Shown: positions 55,251 to 64,000, counted from the stretch's first letter. The stretch: DNA of 64,000 nucleotides from Flammeovirga kamogawensis (GCF_018736065.1 NZ_CP076128.1:2418001-2482000), one strand, 5' to 3'. Numbers and translations: made by a program. The notes: generated from the letters alone by a model not told the origin.

Positions 55251-56951
55251 ATGATTAAAATTAGAACTTCCTTTACATTATTATTTAGCACTGTAATTCT
55301 ATTTTTATTAATTATCTTAATCATCTTTTTAAGATTACTTGATAACAGAAAAGAGTTTGGCAGTATGCAATTTCAACGTCAAAATTCTTTTGCATTAAGT
55401 GATTATTTAATTGATAGAAATAATGAACTGACTCGGCTTTGTACCAATTCTATTTATAGTAAAAACGAAATATGGCAAGAGACCTATCAAAAGTTTTTAA
55501 ATTATGATGATCCCGCTTTTCTATTTCTTAAAAGTGATTTTAAAGAAGACAGCCTACAAGCAAAAGGCTTTACTACTCAAGAAATTCAATTGATTAATAA
55601 TGCCCTTTTACTTTCTAATAAAGCTATTCAGATAGAAAAAAAGGCTTTAGCATTACCTACTCAAGGTACTGCATTGGCTTTACTTCAGCAGACAGAATAT
55701 TTAGATGCTAAGAACAATGCAAATGCACTTTTACTTTCTTTGGAAAAAACAATAGATTCTCGGACTACAAAAACATGGAACGATAGTAAAGAAGAAGGCT
55801 TCACTCTTTTTTATACTTTATTGATACTTTTACTTTTTGTACTGCTGTTTTCTACAGCCTCTTATTACTTAATTAGATTAAGGTTAAAAAGACAAGAACG
55901 CATTGACAAAAAGTTTAAAGAAAGCGTAGTCGAATTACAATCTACAAAAGATAATTTAGTAGAAAGTGACCATCGATTTACATTGGCTACCCAAGGAACG
56001 GGTATTTTAATTTGGGAATATGATTTAATAAGTAAGCAAATCAATTGGTTTCCTAAAAACAGTAAGCTGTTAGACTTTCCTTCTGAAAAATTGACGCCTT
56101 CTATAACATCAATTCAAGAACAAATTCATAAAGGAGATCTCGATCAATTTAATCAACAGTTTAAAAATTGTATTGAAAATGGTAGTGCTATAAGTATTGA
56201 TGTACGTTGTTATAATGCTATAAAAGAGCTAAAGTGGTATAACTTTAGAAGTGCATCAATAAAAAAAAGCAAACAAATTGTTGGTACTTTTTCTGATATA
56301 AACGAGCAAATGAAGCAAGAAGAAAAAGTAATTAACGCTATATTAGAAACAGAGGATAAAGAGAGAAGTAGAATTGCAAGAGATATACATGATAGTCTCC
56401 AACAAACCATGTCTACCTCTTTACTTAATCTTGAAAAAGTGCGAGTATCTAATGAAATCTCTGATAGGGAGCTCGTAAATAAATTTGATATTGGCTACAA
56501 CTACCTGAAAAAAGCCATTCAAGAAAGTAGAACTTTGGCTTATAATCTTATGCCTAAAGTGATCCATCAAAATGGAATTTCTCCAGCAATTCAAGCTCTA
56601 ATAAGTGCATTAGAAGGATCTACTACTACTCAAATTATTTTTTACGACAATCTTAATGAGGAACGATTAAAACTTTCTGTAGAAATGACTTTATACAGAA
56701 TTGTACAAGAGAGTATCAATAATGTCATCAAATACTCTGAAGCAGAAAAATGCACTATACAATTATTAAAATATAGCGATTTACTCGTTTTAACTATAGA
56801 AGATAATGGTGTTGGGTTTGACTTATCAACAACAAAAAATACCTTTGGCTTAAATAGTTTAAAAACAAGAGCTGAGGCGATTGGAGCTTATCTTCAAATA
56901 TCATCAGTTAAAAATAAAGGAACCGAAATAGTCTTAGAATTGGCTTTATAA
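55251..56951 (+). CDS. membrane histidine kinase (HisKA_3/NarX-like)
   Basis: The 566-residue protein has two membrane helices (about 7-30 and 185-207) flanking an external region, a PAS-like domain (about 235-350, TGILIWEYDLISKQINWFPK), then HisKA_3 with the phospho-acceptor His near residue 380 in RIARDIHDSLQQ and a HATPase_c domain with VQESINNVIKYSEA and IEDNGVGFDLS. It is followed after 2 nt by its response regulator, so the two form a co-translated pair. It is divergent from the GH5 gene and may sense cellulose breakdown products or an envelope signal; the ligand is unknown. Confidence 0.92.
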   Translation: MIKIRTSFTLLFSTVILFLLIILIIFLRLLDNRKEFGSMQFQRQNSFALSDYLIDRNNELTRLCTNSIYSKNEIWQETYQKFLNYDDPAFLFLKSDFKEDSLQAKGFTTQEIQLINNALLLSNKAIQIEKKALALPTQGTALALLQQTEYLDAKNNANALLLSLEKTIDSRTTKTWNDSKEEGFTLFYTLLILLLFVLLFSTASYYLIRLRLKRQERIDKKFKESVVELQSTKDNLVESDHRFTLATQGTGILIWEYDLISKQINWFPKNSKLLDFPSEKLTPSITSIQEQIHKGDLDQFNQQFKNCIENGSAISIDVRCYNAIKELKWYNFRSASIKKSKQIVGTFSDINEQMKQEEKVINAILETEDKERSRIARDIHDSLQQTMSTSLLNLEKVRVSNEISDRELVNKFDIGYNYLKKAIQESRTLAYNLMPKVIHQNGISPAIQALISALEGSTTTQIIFYDNLNEERLKLSVEMTLYRIVQESINNVIKYSEAEKCTIQLLKYSDLLVLTIEDNGVGFDLSTTKNTFGLNSLKTRAEAIGAYLQISSVKNKGTEIVLELAL

Positions 56952-56953
56952 TT

Positions 56954-57610
56954 ATGAATACCCCTATAAAAGTACTTTTAGTTGATGATCATAACATGAT
57001 CCGAGAGGGATTAAAATCTTTCTTAGACAAAGAACATTTTGATATTATCGGCGAAGCAGTGAATGGTGTTGAGGCACTTCTTTTATTAGAAAAACACAAA
57101 GTTGATGTTGTAATTACAGACATTATGATGCCTGAAAAAGACGGTATAACATTGTGTAAAGAAATTACGGCACAATATCCTTCTATTCATGTTCTCGCAC
57201 TTACAATGATGAACGAAAGTTATAACATCAAAAAAATGCTAAATGCAGGTGCTAAAGGATATATTCTTAAAGATTGTACACAAGATGAATTACGAAAGGC
57301 CATTACATCTGTAGCCGCTGGAGAAAATTATTACTCTTCTGAGGTTACTTCAATTATTATGCAAGGGCTTTCTTCTCAGCCTGCTGTAAAGAAAAGGGTT
57401 TTGACAGAAATACCTTTAACGGAAAGAGAAATGGAGGTTTTACACCTTATTTGTAAGGAATTTTCAAATATAGAAATTGGAGAAAAGTTATTTATTTCTC
57501 CGCGAACAGTAGAAACACACAAAAGAAATTTAGTTGAAAAAACAGGTGCTAAAAATGTGGCAGGATTAGTTTTATATGCTATTGAAAGAAATCTATTTAC
57601 AGACCTTTAA
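56954..57610 (+). CDS. NarL/LuxR-type response regulator
   Basis: The 218-residue protein has a receiver domain with Asp11-Asp12, phospho-acceptor Asp56 in VVITDIMMPEKDG and the conserved Lys in AKGYILKDCT, then a GerE/LuxR helix-turn-helix (LTEREMEVLHLICKEFSNIEIGEKL and SPRTVETHKRNL). It starts 2 nt after the kinase stop. NarL-type proteins often bind direct or inverted repeats of short sites, so it is a second candidate, with the Y_Y_Y regulator, for the TACGAC repeats before GH8 and GH5. Confidence 0.94.
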   Translation: MNTPIKVLLVDDHNMIREGLKSFLDKEHFDIIGEAVNGVEALLLLEKHKVDVVITDIMMPEKDGITLCKEITAQYPSIHVLALTMMNESYNIKKMLNAGAKGYILKDCTQDELRKAITSVAAGENYYSSEVTSIIMQGLSSQPAVKKRVLTEIPLTEREMEVLHLICKEFSNIEIGEKLFISPRTVETHKRNLVEKTGAKNVAGLVLYAIERNLFTDL

Positions 57611-57735
57611 AATCTTCTAAGGGATTCCCGTATTTACAAGAACTCTGCTTTTTACGTACAATTATGGCCTTTAAAACCGCCACCTTTGATTCACATTAGA
57701 GGCATATAATTTTCAATCAATAAAGTAAAATTCAG

Positions 57736-57900
57736 ATGAAAAATTTAAGATTAATAGGTAAAATCACAGTGCTATTTTTAACAATAGGCTTTTTCTCATG
57801 CAATAATGATAACAACGAATTAGGTCCGATAGAAACTCCAGAACATCCAATTGCAGATCCTGGCCCTGTACAACCTACACCACCGGTTATCAACAATTAA
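57736..57900 (+). CDS. 54-residue proline-rich lipoprotein
   Basis: ATG at 57736 and TAA at 57898-57900 encode a 54-residue protein with a lipoprotein signal (LTIGFFSCNND) and a short Pro-rich tail (PIADPGPVQPTPP). A clean terminator follows. No family is recognised. It lies 125 bp after the response regulator and might be part of its regulon. Confidence 0.65.
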   Translation: MKNLRLIGKITVLFLTIGFFSCNNDNNELGPIETPEHPIADPGPVQPTPPVINN

Positions 57901-57929
57901 GTTACTTTTACTTAGCTAATTCTAATCCT

Positions 57930-57959
57930 GTCCTCATGGTTTATCATGAGGACTTTTTT
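57930..57959 (+). terminator. terminator of the small Pro-rich lipoprotein gene
   Basis: GTCCTCATG (57930-57938) pairs with CATGAGGAC (57945-57953), loop 6 nt, then six T. Confidence 0.88.
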
Positions 57960-58041
57960 ATGTTCCAACTTCTCTTTCTATGTGTTTCCCGTAGTTTTCT
58001 AATATGGTTAATTCCCTCTCAAATTTGAGTGGTTGATAGAA

Positions 58042-58049
58042 TAAATTTG
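58042..58049 (+). promoter_or_regulatory. -7-like element of the sulfatase gene
   Basis: TAAATTTG matches TAnnTTTG, 32 bp before the ATG. A TTTG at 58024-58027 is close but only 14 bp upstream. Confidence 0.5.
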
Positions 58050-58081
58050 CTGTATATCAATTACAAAAAGAATACAACAAT

Positions 58082-59602
58082 ATGAAAAATCTATTAATTA
58101 CTACCGCATTTTGGTGTATATCATTACTCAGTTTTGCACAACAAAAACCAAATATCGTTGTCATCATGACCGATGATGTGGCCCCTCAAGATATCTCTGC
58201 TTACCATAGAGGATTAGGTGCCGTTAGTACACCAAATATAGACCAAATAGCAGATGAAGGATTATTAATTAATGATTATTACGCACAACAAAGCTGTACC
58301 GCTGGTCGGTCTTCATTTATAACAGGACAATATCCAATTAGAACAGGACTTACTTCGGTTGGACAGCCAGGGTCTAAAATTGGTTTACAAGCAGAAGATG
58401 TTACGCTTGCTGAAATGCTAAAAGACCAAGGATATGCCACAGCTCATTTTGGAAAAAGTCATTTAGGAGATAGAAATGAACACCTTCCAACTGCACATGG
58501 TTTTGATGAGTTTTATGGTTTCTTATATCATTTAAATATGATGGAAATGCCAGAACAACCAGAGTTTCCAAAAGATAAAGACTTTGTAGGTAGACCAAGA
58601 AACGTGATTTACAGTAAAGCAACAACTATTGATGATCCAACTATTGACCCAAGATGGGGCAGAGTAGGTAAAATTACTGTAGAAGATAAAGGCGAGTTAG
58701 GTGCATTACGCCAAGAAACATTTGATGATGAAGTTTTAGAAATTTCTCAAAAATGGATGAAAAAGAAACAAAAAGAAGATGCTCCTTTCTTCTTATGGTT
58801 TAACCCTTCTAGAATGCACCAAGAAATTTATGTTTCAGAAAAATGGCAAGGTAAAAGTGGGCATAGCACCTATGCTGATGGACTTCTACATTTAGATTAC
58901 TTGGTTGGTGAGTTATTACAAACGCTAGAAGATATAGGTGAAAAAGAGAATACAATTGTCTTATTTACTTCTGACAATGGAGTAAACCTTGCCCACTGGC
59001 CTAGTGCTGGAACGGCATCTTTTAGAGGAGAAAAAGGAACTACTTGGGATGGAGGCTTCCGTGTTCCAATGTTAGTAATGTGGCCTGAACATATACCTGC
59101 AGGAAAGTGGAGTGGAGAGTTAATGACATCAGAAGATTGGGTACCAACATTAATGGCTGCCATTGGTGAACCTAACATTAAAGAGGAGCTTCTTGAAGGG
59201 AAAAAAATAAATAATAAGGAGTACAAAGTACATCTTGATGGGTACAACCAACTTGATTTAATTACTAAAAATGGGAAATCAAACAGAAGGGAATTCTTCT
59301 ACTTTGCAGAAAATGATTTACAAGCAATCCGTGTAGACCATTGGAAAATACATTTAGCAATTAAAGATGAATGGCTAAAAAGTGCAGAAAAATTACCTGC
59401 TGGTATGATTATCAACTTAAAGCTGGACCCTTACGAACGTACACCAGAAACGCCCGGTCATTTTCTATGGATGAAAGAAAAAACTTGGATACTGCCAACA
59501 ATTGTTCCTCCATTAAAACAATTTGGTAAAAGCATGAAAGAGTTTCCTCCTCGTCAGAAAGGAACAGGGATTGGGGCTGGAGCCATTATGAATCAGAAAT
59601 AA
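58082..59602 (+). CDS. secreted sulfatase (S1 family)
   Basis: The 506-residue protein has a signal (SLLSFAQQ) and a sulfatase domain with NIVVIMTDDVAPQD (metal-binding Asp pair), AQQSCTAGRSSFITGQYP, where Cys in CTAGR fits the formylglycine-forming C-x-(P/A)-x-R motif, and VLFTSDNGVNLAHWP (further metal ligands). It needs a maturase (FGE or anSME) to be active, encoded elsewhere. Substrate may be a sulfated polysaccharide, common in algal cell walls, but cannot be told from sequence. It lies before the DUF1254 gene by 40 bp, suggesting one operon. There is no T9SS tail. Confidence 0.92.
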   Translation: MKNLLITTAFWCISLLSFAQQKPNIVVIMTDDVAPQDISAYHRGLGAVSTPNIDQIADEGLLINDYYAQQSCTAGRSSFITGQYPIRTGLTSVGQPGSKIGLQAEDVTLAEMLKDQGYATAHFGKSHLGDRNEHLPTAHGFDEFYGFLYHLNMMEMPEQPEFPKDKDFVGRPRNVIYSKATTIDDPTIDPRWGRVGKITVEDKGELGALRQETFDDEVLEISQKWMKKKQKEDAPFFLWFNPSRMHQEIYVSEKWQGKSGHSTYADGLLHLDYLVGELLQTLEDIGEKENTIVLFTSDNGVNLAHWPSAGTASFRGEKGTTWDGGFRVPMLVMWPEHIPAGKWSGELMTSEDWVPTLMAAIGEPNIKEELLEGKKINNKEYKVHLDGYNQLDLITKNGKSNRREFFYFAENDLQAIRVDHWKIHLAIKDEWLKSAEKLPAGMIINLKLDPYERTPETPGHFLWMKEKTWILPTIVPPLKQFGKSMKEFPPRQKGTGIGAGAIMNQK

Positions 59603-59642
59603 TAATTATTTGCTATATCAATACTATAAACATCTAGTTTGT

Positions 59643-61070
59643 ATGAAAACAAGAACATTATATACCCTACCGATACTTTTCATTTCACTATTTTTTGGAT
59701 GTAATACCTCGCAAAATAGTCCAGAAAAAGTATCCGAAAATTTATCCTTAGAAGAACAAGTAATATATCAGCGTGCTTTTGAAGCAATAGTATGGGGAAT
59801 GCCAGCCACTGCTATTTATAGATTACGTGAAGGTTTTTTAGAGTTACCAGAAGTTGATAATAATGTAATTGTTGCCTACTCAAAACCAGCATTATCAAAA
59901 CATAAAGCAATTACGGCCAATACAGCAACTCCTTATATTACTGCTTATACCGATTTACGTGAAGGACCTGTGGTATTAGATATTCCTGCAGTAAGCAATA
60001 AAGCTAGTTTATATGGTCAAGTTGTAGATGCATGGCAATCAACAATTGCAGGTGTTGGTCCATCAGGAGCTGATAAAGGTAAAGGAGGAAAATACCTTTT
60101 TCTACCTCCTAATTATGATGGTGATGTTCCTCAAGGATATTTCGTTGTTCAATCAACAACTTATCGTCTTGCTTTAGTATTTCGATCAATAAGAGGAAAA
60201 AATGCTACAGATAAGGATGCCTATGATTATACACAACAAATGAAGATGTATTATTTATCAGAAGGTGAACAACCTACAAAATTTGTTGATGGTATTCCTT
60301 TTCCCTTGCAATCATTACCTCGTTATGATTACCATGCACTTGAAGACATTCATGCCATATTTAGTGTTGAACCAGTTTTAGAGAGAGACAAAGTAATGAT
60401 GGGGATGTTGGCTACAATAGGTATTAAACCAAATAAACCATTTAACCCTGACAAAAAGACAAAGGCAATATTTAATAAAGCTGCTAAAGATGCTTATGAT
60501 TACATGCACCAATTGGTAAAAAAACATCATGAAGATGGGTTATATTGGGAAGATCGACAATGGAGTTTTGTTATGCGTACAGATGATGCTGATGGATTCG
60601 ATTTTGTTTCTGATACACAAATTGAAATTGATAAAAGAGCTGCTGCTTGGAGTTTTTTCACCTTATACCCTCAAAAATTAGGGAAGCACCCTGCTACGGT
60701 TTATTTAGCTCCAACTGCAGATGCTAACGGTAATACTTTAGAAGCTGGAAAGCTTTACAAAATCAATGTTCCTAAAAATATACCTGCAAAACAGTTTTGG
60801 TCCATTACCGTATATGACGATTCAACCTGGGCATTTATTAATAATCCACTTGGACGTTCTGGGCTTGGTCAATTTAATTTACCAGATATGGAAGTAAATC
60901 TAGATGGTAGTATTGACATATATGTTGGTCCTGATGCTCCAAAAGGAGTTGTATCAAACTGGATACCAACATCTGGTAAAAAACCATATATCTGGCTAAG
61001 GTTATACGGCCCAAAAGATACATTTTGGGAAAAGTCATTTGTTATGCCAGATGTAGAGTTGGTGCAGTAA
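59643..61070 (+). CDS. DUF1254/DUF1214 domain lipoprotein
   Basis: The ATG at 59643 opens MKTRTLYTLPILFISLFFGC, a lipoprotein signal; an upstream TTG at 59610 is less likely. The 475-residue protein has the DUF1254 N-terminal part (VWGMPATAIYRLREG, TANTATPYITAYTDLREGP, VDAWQS) and DUF1214 C-terminal part (FWSITVYDDSTWAFIN, DIYVGPDAPKG). The fold is widespread, with unknown function. It follows the sulfatase gene by 40 bp on the same strand. It is a relative of the convergent protein at 61229. Confidence 0.88.
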   Translation: MKTRTLYTLPILFISLFFGCNTSQNSPEKVSENLSLEEQVIYQRAFEAIVWGMPATAIYRLREGFLELPEVDNNVIVAYSKPALSKHKAITANTATPYITAYTDLREGPVVLDIPAVSNKASLYGQVVDAWQSTIAGVGPSGADKGKGGKYLFLPPNYDGDVPQGYFVVQSTTYRLALVFRSIRGKNATDKDAYDYTQQMKMYYLSEGEQPTKFVDGIPFPLQSLPRYDYHALEDIHAIFSVEPVLERDKVMMGMLATIGIKPNKPFNPDKKTKAIFNKAAKDAYDYMHQLVKKHHEDGLYWEDRQWSFVMRTDDADGFDFVSDTQIEIDKRAAAWSFFTLYPQKLGKHPATVYLAPTADANGNTLEAGKLYKINVPKNIPAKQFWSITVYDDSTWAFINNPLGRSGLGQFNLPDMEVNLDGSIDIYVGPDAPKGVVSNWIPTSGKKPYIWLRLYGPKDTFWEKSFVMPDVELVQ

Positions 61071-61156
61071 TAATGCTATAGTTTATATATTTTATTTAAA
61101 ATATAAATTACCACAACTCATTAAAAATAAAGAGATTAATCATATTAATTGATAAA

Positions 61157-61193
61157 CAAAAAGAGCACGACCATTTATTTGATCGTGCTCTTA
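61157..61193. terminator. terminator between the two convergent DUF1254 genes
   Basis: AAGAGCACGA (61161-61170) pairs with TCGTGCTCTT (61183-61192); A-runs on the left make it a good minus-strand terminator for the second gene. Confidence 0.75.
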
Positions 61194-61228
61194 ATTATAT
61201 ATTTAAAATCTGATATATACCGTTGATA

Positions 61229-62659
61229 TTATTTATTATCAACTACTTTTTTTATACCAGGCATAGTCCATGTTTTATTTAAAACCTCTTCTTTTGGCCA
61301 ATACATTCTGAATGTCAACTCAAAATCTACCCCCTCTTTTGTTGAAGGTAACCAATTCTTTTCATGCCCTTTAGGAGCATCTTTTTGAATATAAATATCT
61401 AATGATCCATCTTTATTGTAGACCATATCTTTTTTATCTCCAAGATTGTATCTATCAATTGAATTTTCTACTAAAAATCCAGTTTTATCATACATTGTAA
61501 TTGACCAAAAGCCTTCTACAGGAGGTAATTTATCTGCAGCAAAATGAAGAATATATTTATTCGAACCATTTAATAAATTGCCGTCAACATCAACTGCCGT
61601 ATTTGGATAAACTGCATCTTCTCCTAAATTAGCACCAAAACCTATTTTAGTAACATAAGCTCTAAAAGCATAATTAGTACCGTATTTACCTAAACCAGTT
61701 GTTGTTACAAACCAACCGTTTTGTAAACTTTCTGCTTTTGGTCTTGCCGTAATTTGTTTAAAAATAGCCTGTGCTTTTGCAGGAATTTCCTGAATTGTAG
61801 CTTGCTCTTCAGCTGTAAATTGAGATAAATCAAATGTGCCGCCAGCAGTAATTCCAACTTCTTTAAGTTGTGTAATAAAATCTGTATCTGCTGCTAAAGG
61901 AGGGTTAGAAACCATTAATGCCATCATCTTATTAAAATAATCTGTAACATTAAGATTGTCTACAACTTGCATTGGCACAAAATTATTTTCCTCTTTAAAA
62001 TTTCCTTCTGGAACTTTGTAATTTTTATTATTTCGTTCAGATAATGGACGGACAATTATTTTATTTGCAAAGTTTTTTACTTCTTTTTTACCGTCTTTAT
62101 CGTCAGTTACTTGAACTCTACCTAATAACCAGTTTAAATTCGTTTCCGATTTAATTATTGTAACATCCTTAGGTAAGTCTCCGGTATAATTTGGCCCAAC
62201 TAAAACTATATTTAACTCTCCTTGTCCAGTTGTTCTAGAACCTAAAGTAGAAATTACATCTGTATAGGCATTTAAAACAGGAATAAGGTAATATCGTTTT
62301 GTTGCTGGAATTTGAATAAATAAGGGTTCTTCAGATAAATCTGCATAAACTATATTATAATATGTATCTAAATTAGGCCTTACAACTCCTTTAAAATCAG
62401 CTTTAGGAAAAGGATATAAACATGCCAATTGGTTTATTGGTGCTTTGCCTTTAAAATGATTAGATGTTACAATGTTGGTTGATACCTTAAATGTTTCACC
62501 CATTGTCAATAGTGGGTAACCATAAAAATAGGCCTGTGTAAGCAATTCTATTTTCTGATCTACACTTTTATTAGTAGTATGTTGGTTATCCTGAGCCATT
62601 GATTTTGTAATAAAACTTGATAAAAGGAGTGTGATTAAAAAGGTTAATTTATTTTTCAT
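61229..62659 (-). CDS. secreted DUF1254/DUF1214 domain protein
   Basis: The 476-residue protein has a signal ending in TKSMAQ, then DUF1254 (AYFYGYPLLTMGETFK, VRPNLDTYYNIVYADLSEEP, TKRYYLIPVLNAYTDV) and DUF1214 (GFWSITMYDKTGFLVEN, DIYIQKDAPKG). Function of the fold is unknown. It is a diverged paralogue of the convergent lipoprotein. Between it and the upstream AraC gene lies a pair of ATCAGATTAT repeats, 21 bp apart, likely a regulator site. Confidence 0.88.
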   Translation of the reverse strand: MKNKLTFLITLLLSSFITKSMAQDNQHTTNKSVDQKIELLTQAYFYGYPLLTMGETFKVSTNIVTSNHFKGKAPINQLACLYPFPKADFKGVVRPNLDTYYNIVYADLSEEPLFIQIPATKRYYLIPVLNAYTDVISTLGSRTTGQGELNIVLVGPNYTGDLPKDVTIIKSETNLNWLLGRVQVTDDKDGKKEVKNFANKIIVRPLSERNNKNYKVPEGNFKEENNFVPMQVVDNLNVTDYFNKMMALMVSNPPLAADTDFITQLKEVGITAGGTFDLSQFTAEEQATIQEIPAKAQAIFKQITARPKAESLQNGWFVTTTGLGKYGTNYAFRAYVTKIGFGANLGEDAVYPNTAVDVDGNLLNGSNKYILHFAADKLPPVEGFWSITMYDKTGFLVENSIDRYNLGDKKDMVYNKDGSLDIYIQKDAPKGHEKNWLPSTKEGVDFELTFRMYWPKEEVLNKTWTMPGIKKVVDNK

Positions 62660-62726
62660 AACTGAATCATTATAGTTAAAATCCTTATTTACACTATTAT
62701 AAAACGATAATATTGAAAAATAAATT

Positions 62727-62757
62727 ATCAGATTATTTTATAAAAACATCAGATTAT
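62727..62757 (-). promoter_or_regulatory. direct repeat (ATCAGATTAT twice) between AraC and DUF1254 genes
   Basis: ATCAGATTAT at 62727-62736 and 62748-62757, offset 21 bp (two helical turns), 68-98 bp before the DUF1254 ATG. The AraC family typically binds direct repeats so spaced, and the AraC gene ends 5 bp away. Confidence 0.6.
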
Positions 62758-62761
62758 AACA

Positions 62762-63688
62762 TTAAGTTCTAAACTGCAGTTGGAATTTTTTAGGAGTAAT
62801 ATCAAATTCTTTTTTAAATAAAGATGAAAAATGACTCATACTAGAAAAGCCTAAGTCTGCAGAAATCATAAAGATGGATTTATCTCCCTTCATTAATGCT
62901 TTTTTTGCTTGTTCTAAACGTACTTGTTGTTGAAATTGATAAACGGGTAACCCAAATGCTTTTTTAAATTGAGATCTGAGACTACTAACACTAATTCCAC
63001 ATTCTTTTGCTAGAAAATCTATTTCTAACGGTATACCTTCCGTTTCAGAAATCATATACCTGGCCTTCATTAATAATTTAATATTTAATGAATTCCCCTC
63101 TTCTTCTTTTATCTTTTCTCTCTGAGATAAACTTTCAATTAATAAATGAAAAATATAGAAGCTACAAGCAAACAATAATTCTTGTTTATAAAGAGAATGT
63201 TGAATCTCAAACATTCTATAGAAAGACCCCTTCATTAATGGTGTCATTTCTTCAAAAACAGTATATACTTGTTCTGGGTTACATAAAGATTTTAAAGAAG
63301 GTGCTCTTTCTATTAACTTATAAAAGTAGTTATACTCTACTCTTAACATTACAAGTTGGATTCTTCTGTTAACTGATAACTCCCAAGCTAGATTTTCTTT
63401 ATTATTAGAAAGTAAAACACCATTTAATGCTTCATTAATTCTTCCTCCAAGAAATATACTAGAGGCATCTCCAAAAATTATTGGAAGGTATTTATCTTCA
63501 TCTTCAAAAATAAAAGGTTCTCCTGTTAGCTTTTGATGCAAAAAGATATCTATTCTAATAAACTTAGTTCTAGAAGTAAGCTCATAAGCCTCTATAAAGC
63601 CATTGCCCAATTCATTATCAAACTTAAGAACAGTTTCATCTACCTCACCTTGAAGGGTCTGGTTCCAATAATGTAATAATTTTTCCAT
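62762..63688 (-). CDS. AraC-family transcriptional regulator
   Basis: The 308-residue protein has an N-terminal sensor-like part (about 200 residues) and a C-terminal AraC domain: LAKECGISVSSLRSQFKKAFG, SIFMISADLGFSSMSHFSSLF and KKEFDITPKKFQ. It lies directly upstream of the DUF1254 gene on the same strand, with the ATCAGATTAT pair between them. It is the likely controller of that gene. Confidence 0.9.
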   Translation of the reverse strand: MEKLLHYWNQTLQGEVDETVLKFDNELGNGFIEAYELTSRTKFIRIDIFLHQKLTGEPFIFEDEDKYLPIIFGDASSIFLGGRINEALNGVLLSNNKENLAWELSVNRRIQLVMLRVEYNYFYKLIERAPSLKSLCNPEQVYTVFEEMTPLMKGSFYRMFEIQHSLYKQELLFACSFYIFHLLIESLSQREKIKEEEGNSLNIKLLMKARYMISETEGIPLEIDFLAKECGISVSSLRSQFKKAFGLPVYQFQQQVRLEQAKKALMKGDKSIFMISADLGFSSMSHFSSLFKKEFDITPKKFQLQFRT

Positions 63689-63747
63689 TGTATTCTTTTT
63701 CTTTGAATAAGATACTCAAATTCAAGGAAAAATTATGAATATATATT

Positions 63748-64000
63748 TCAGTTATTTATAACTTTTTGATTTAAATATATATACCCCATCCACAGGTTAT
63801 TTTCTCGTCTGCGATTGTACCTGCTAACAGGAAATTTTTCAGGCTCTTTAAATTGGTTTAAATCAATTGATCCAGAAAATGGAGGAGAATAAAGTATTGT
63901 ATCTGAATTTTTTATTTTGAGTCGTAATTTTGTTTTAAAATCACCTTTATAAACTGGGATATTAAAATAGGCATACTGATTTGGAATCATAGTATAAAAA
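63748..64000 (-). CDS. C-terminal part of an unidentified protein (cut by window edge)
   Basis: The minus-strand frame ending at 63748 is open to the window end; the first visible ATG is at 63988-63990 and no stop lies upstream of it. The visible 80 residues include KLRLKIKNSDTILYSPPFS, FPVSRYNRRRENN and LWMGYIYLNQK. I do not recognise a family. A C-terminal fragment of a longer protein is as likely as a short gene. Confidence 0.45.
   Translation of the reverse strand, partial: FYTMIPNQYAYFNIPVYKGDFKTKLRLKIKNSDTILYSPPFSGSIDLNQFKEPEKFPVSRYNRRRENNLWMGYIYLNQKVINN

Noticed and set aside
56640-56650. Single TACGAC inside the histidine kinase gene
   Set aside because: It is within coding sequence and unpaired.
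58024-58049. Full -33/-7 promoter pair before the sulfatase gene
   Set aside because: The TTTG is 14 bp from the -7 element, too close for the usual Bacteroidota spacing, so only the -7 element is reported.

Overview
The window looks like a piece of a marine Bacteroidota chromosome, most likely a Flammeovirga-like member of the Cytophagales. This is inferred from the AT-rich DNA, start regions with few Shine-Dalgarno sites, several matches to the Bacteroidota -7 promoter element TAnnTTTG, C-terminal sorting domains of the type IX secretion system (T9SS), a GLPGLI-family protein, a fused CcoN/CcoO oxidase subunit and many small lipoproteins. No 16S or other species-level marker is present, so the genus is a guess.

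Layout. Positions 1-3.4 kb hold a cbb3 cytochrome oxidase operon (ccoS-ccoNO-ccoQ-small membrane protein-ccoP, cut by the window edge) on the minus strand, with three Crp/Fnr-type palindromes at its head. Positions 3.4-26.2 kb are mostly housekeeping: a membrane-anchored endonuclease/phosphatase, an M49-like metallopeptidase, tRNA-Trp, truA, pdhB, two lipoproteins, a PspC-like protein, a glycosyltransferase, ybaB, clpX, clpP, a DNA polymerase III delta' subunit, trmD, a complete IS3-family element, a branched-chain aminotransferase, a CorC/CNNM-type membrane protein, an AraC regulator with an outer-membrane barrel protein, tpx and an HD hydrolase. Positions 26.2-36.3 kb are accessory and gene-poor: a lipoprotein, a methyltransferase, a START-domain protein, a second AraC regulator, an amidohydrolase, a subtilase and a GLPGLI protein, separated by long AT-rich gaps.

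Positions 36.3-43.6 kb are one 2429-residue secreted protein with delta-60 repeats, about fourteen cadherin-like CSPG repeats and a T9SS tail. After a CAP-like lipoprotein, a thioesterase and a small secreted TPR-like protein comes a cellulose-degradation locus (46.1-57.6 kb): a membrane-spanning sensor-regulator with propeller repeats, a Y_Y_Y domain and a LuxR-type DNA-binding end; a GH8 and a GH5 glycoside hydrolase that share CBM6, Ig-like, CBM64-like and T9SS modules; and a divergent histidine kinase/NarL-type response regulator pair. The window ends with a sulfatase, two convergent DUF1254/DUF1214 proteins, a third AraC regulator and a partial gene.

The strongest new signal is regulatory. 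The GH8 and GH5 promoters each carry a TACGAC-N5-TACGAC direct repeat (11-bp period), and in both the repeat lies exactly 32 nt from an AATATTTG -7-like element. This suggests one DNA-binding regulator, perhaps a neighbour, controls both enzymes. A similar operator-like pair (ATCAGATTAT twice, 21 bp apart) lies between the last AraC gene and a DUF1254 gene.
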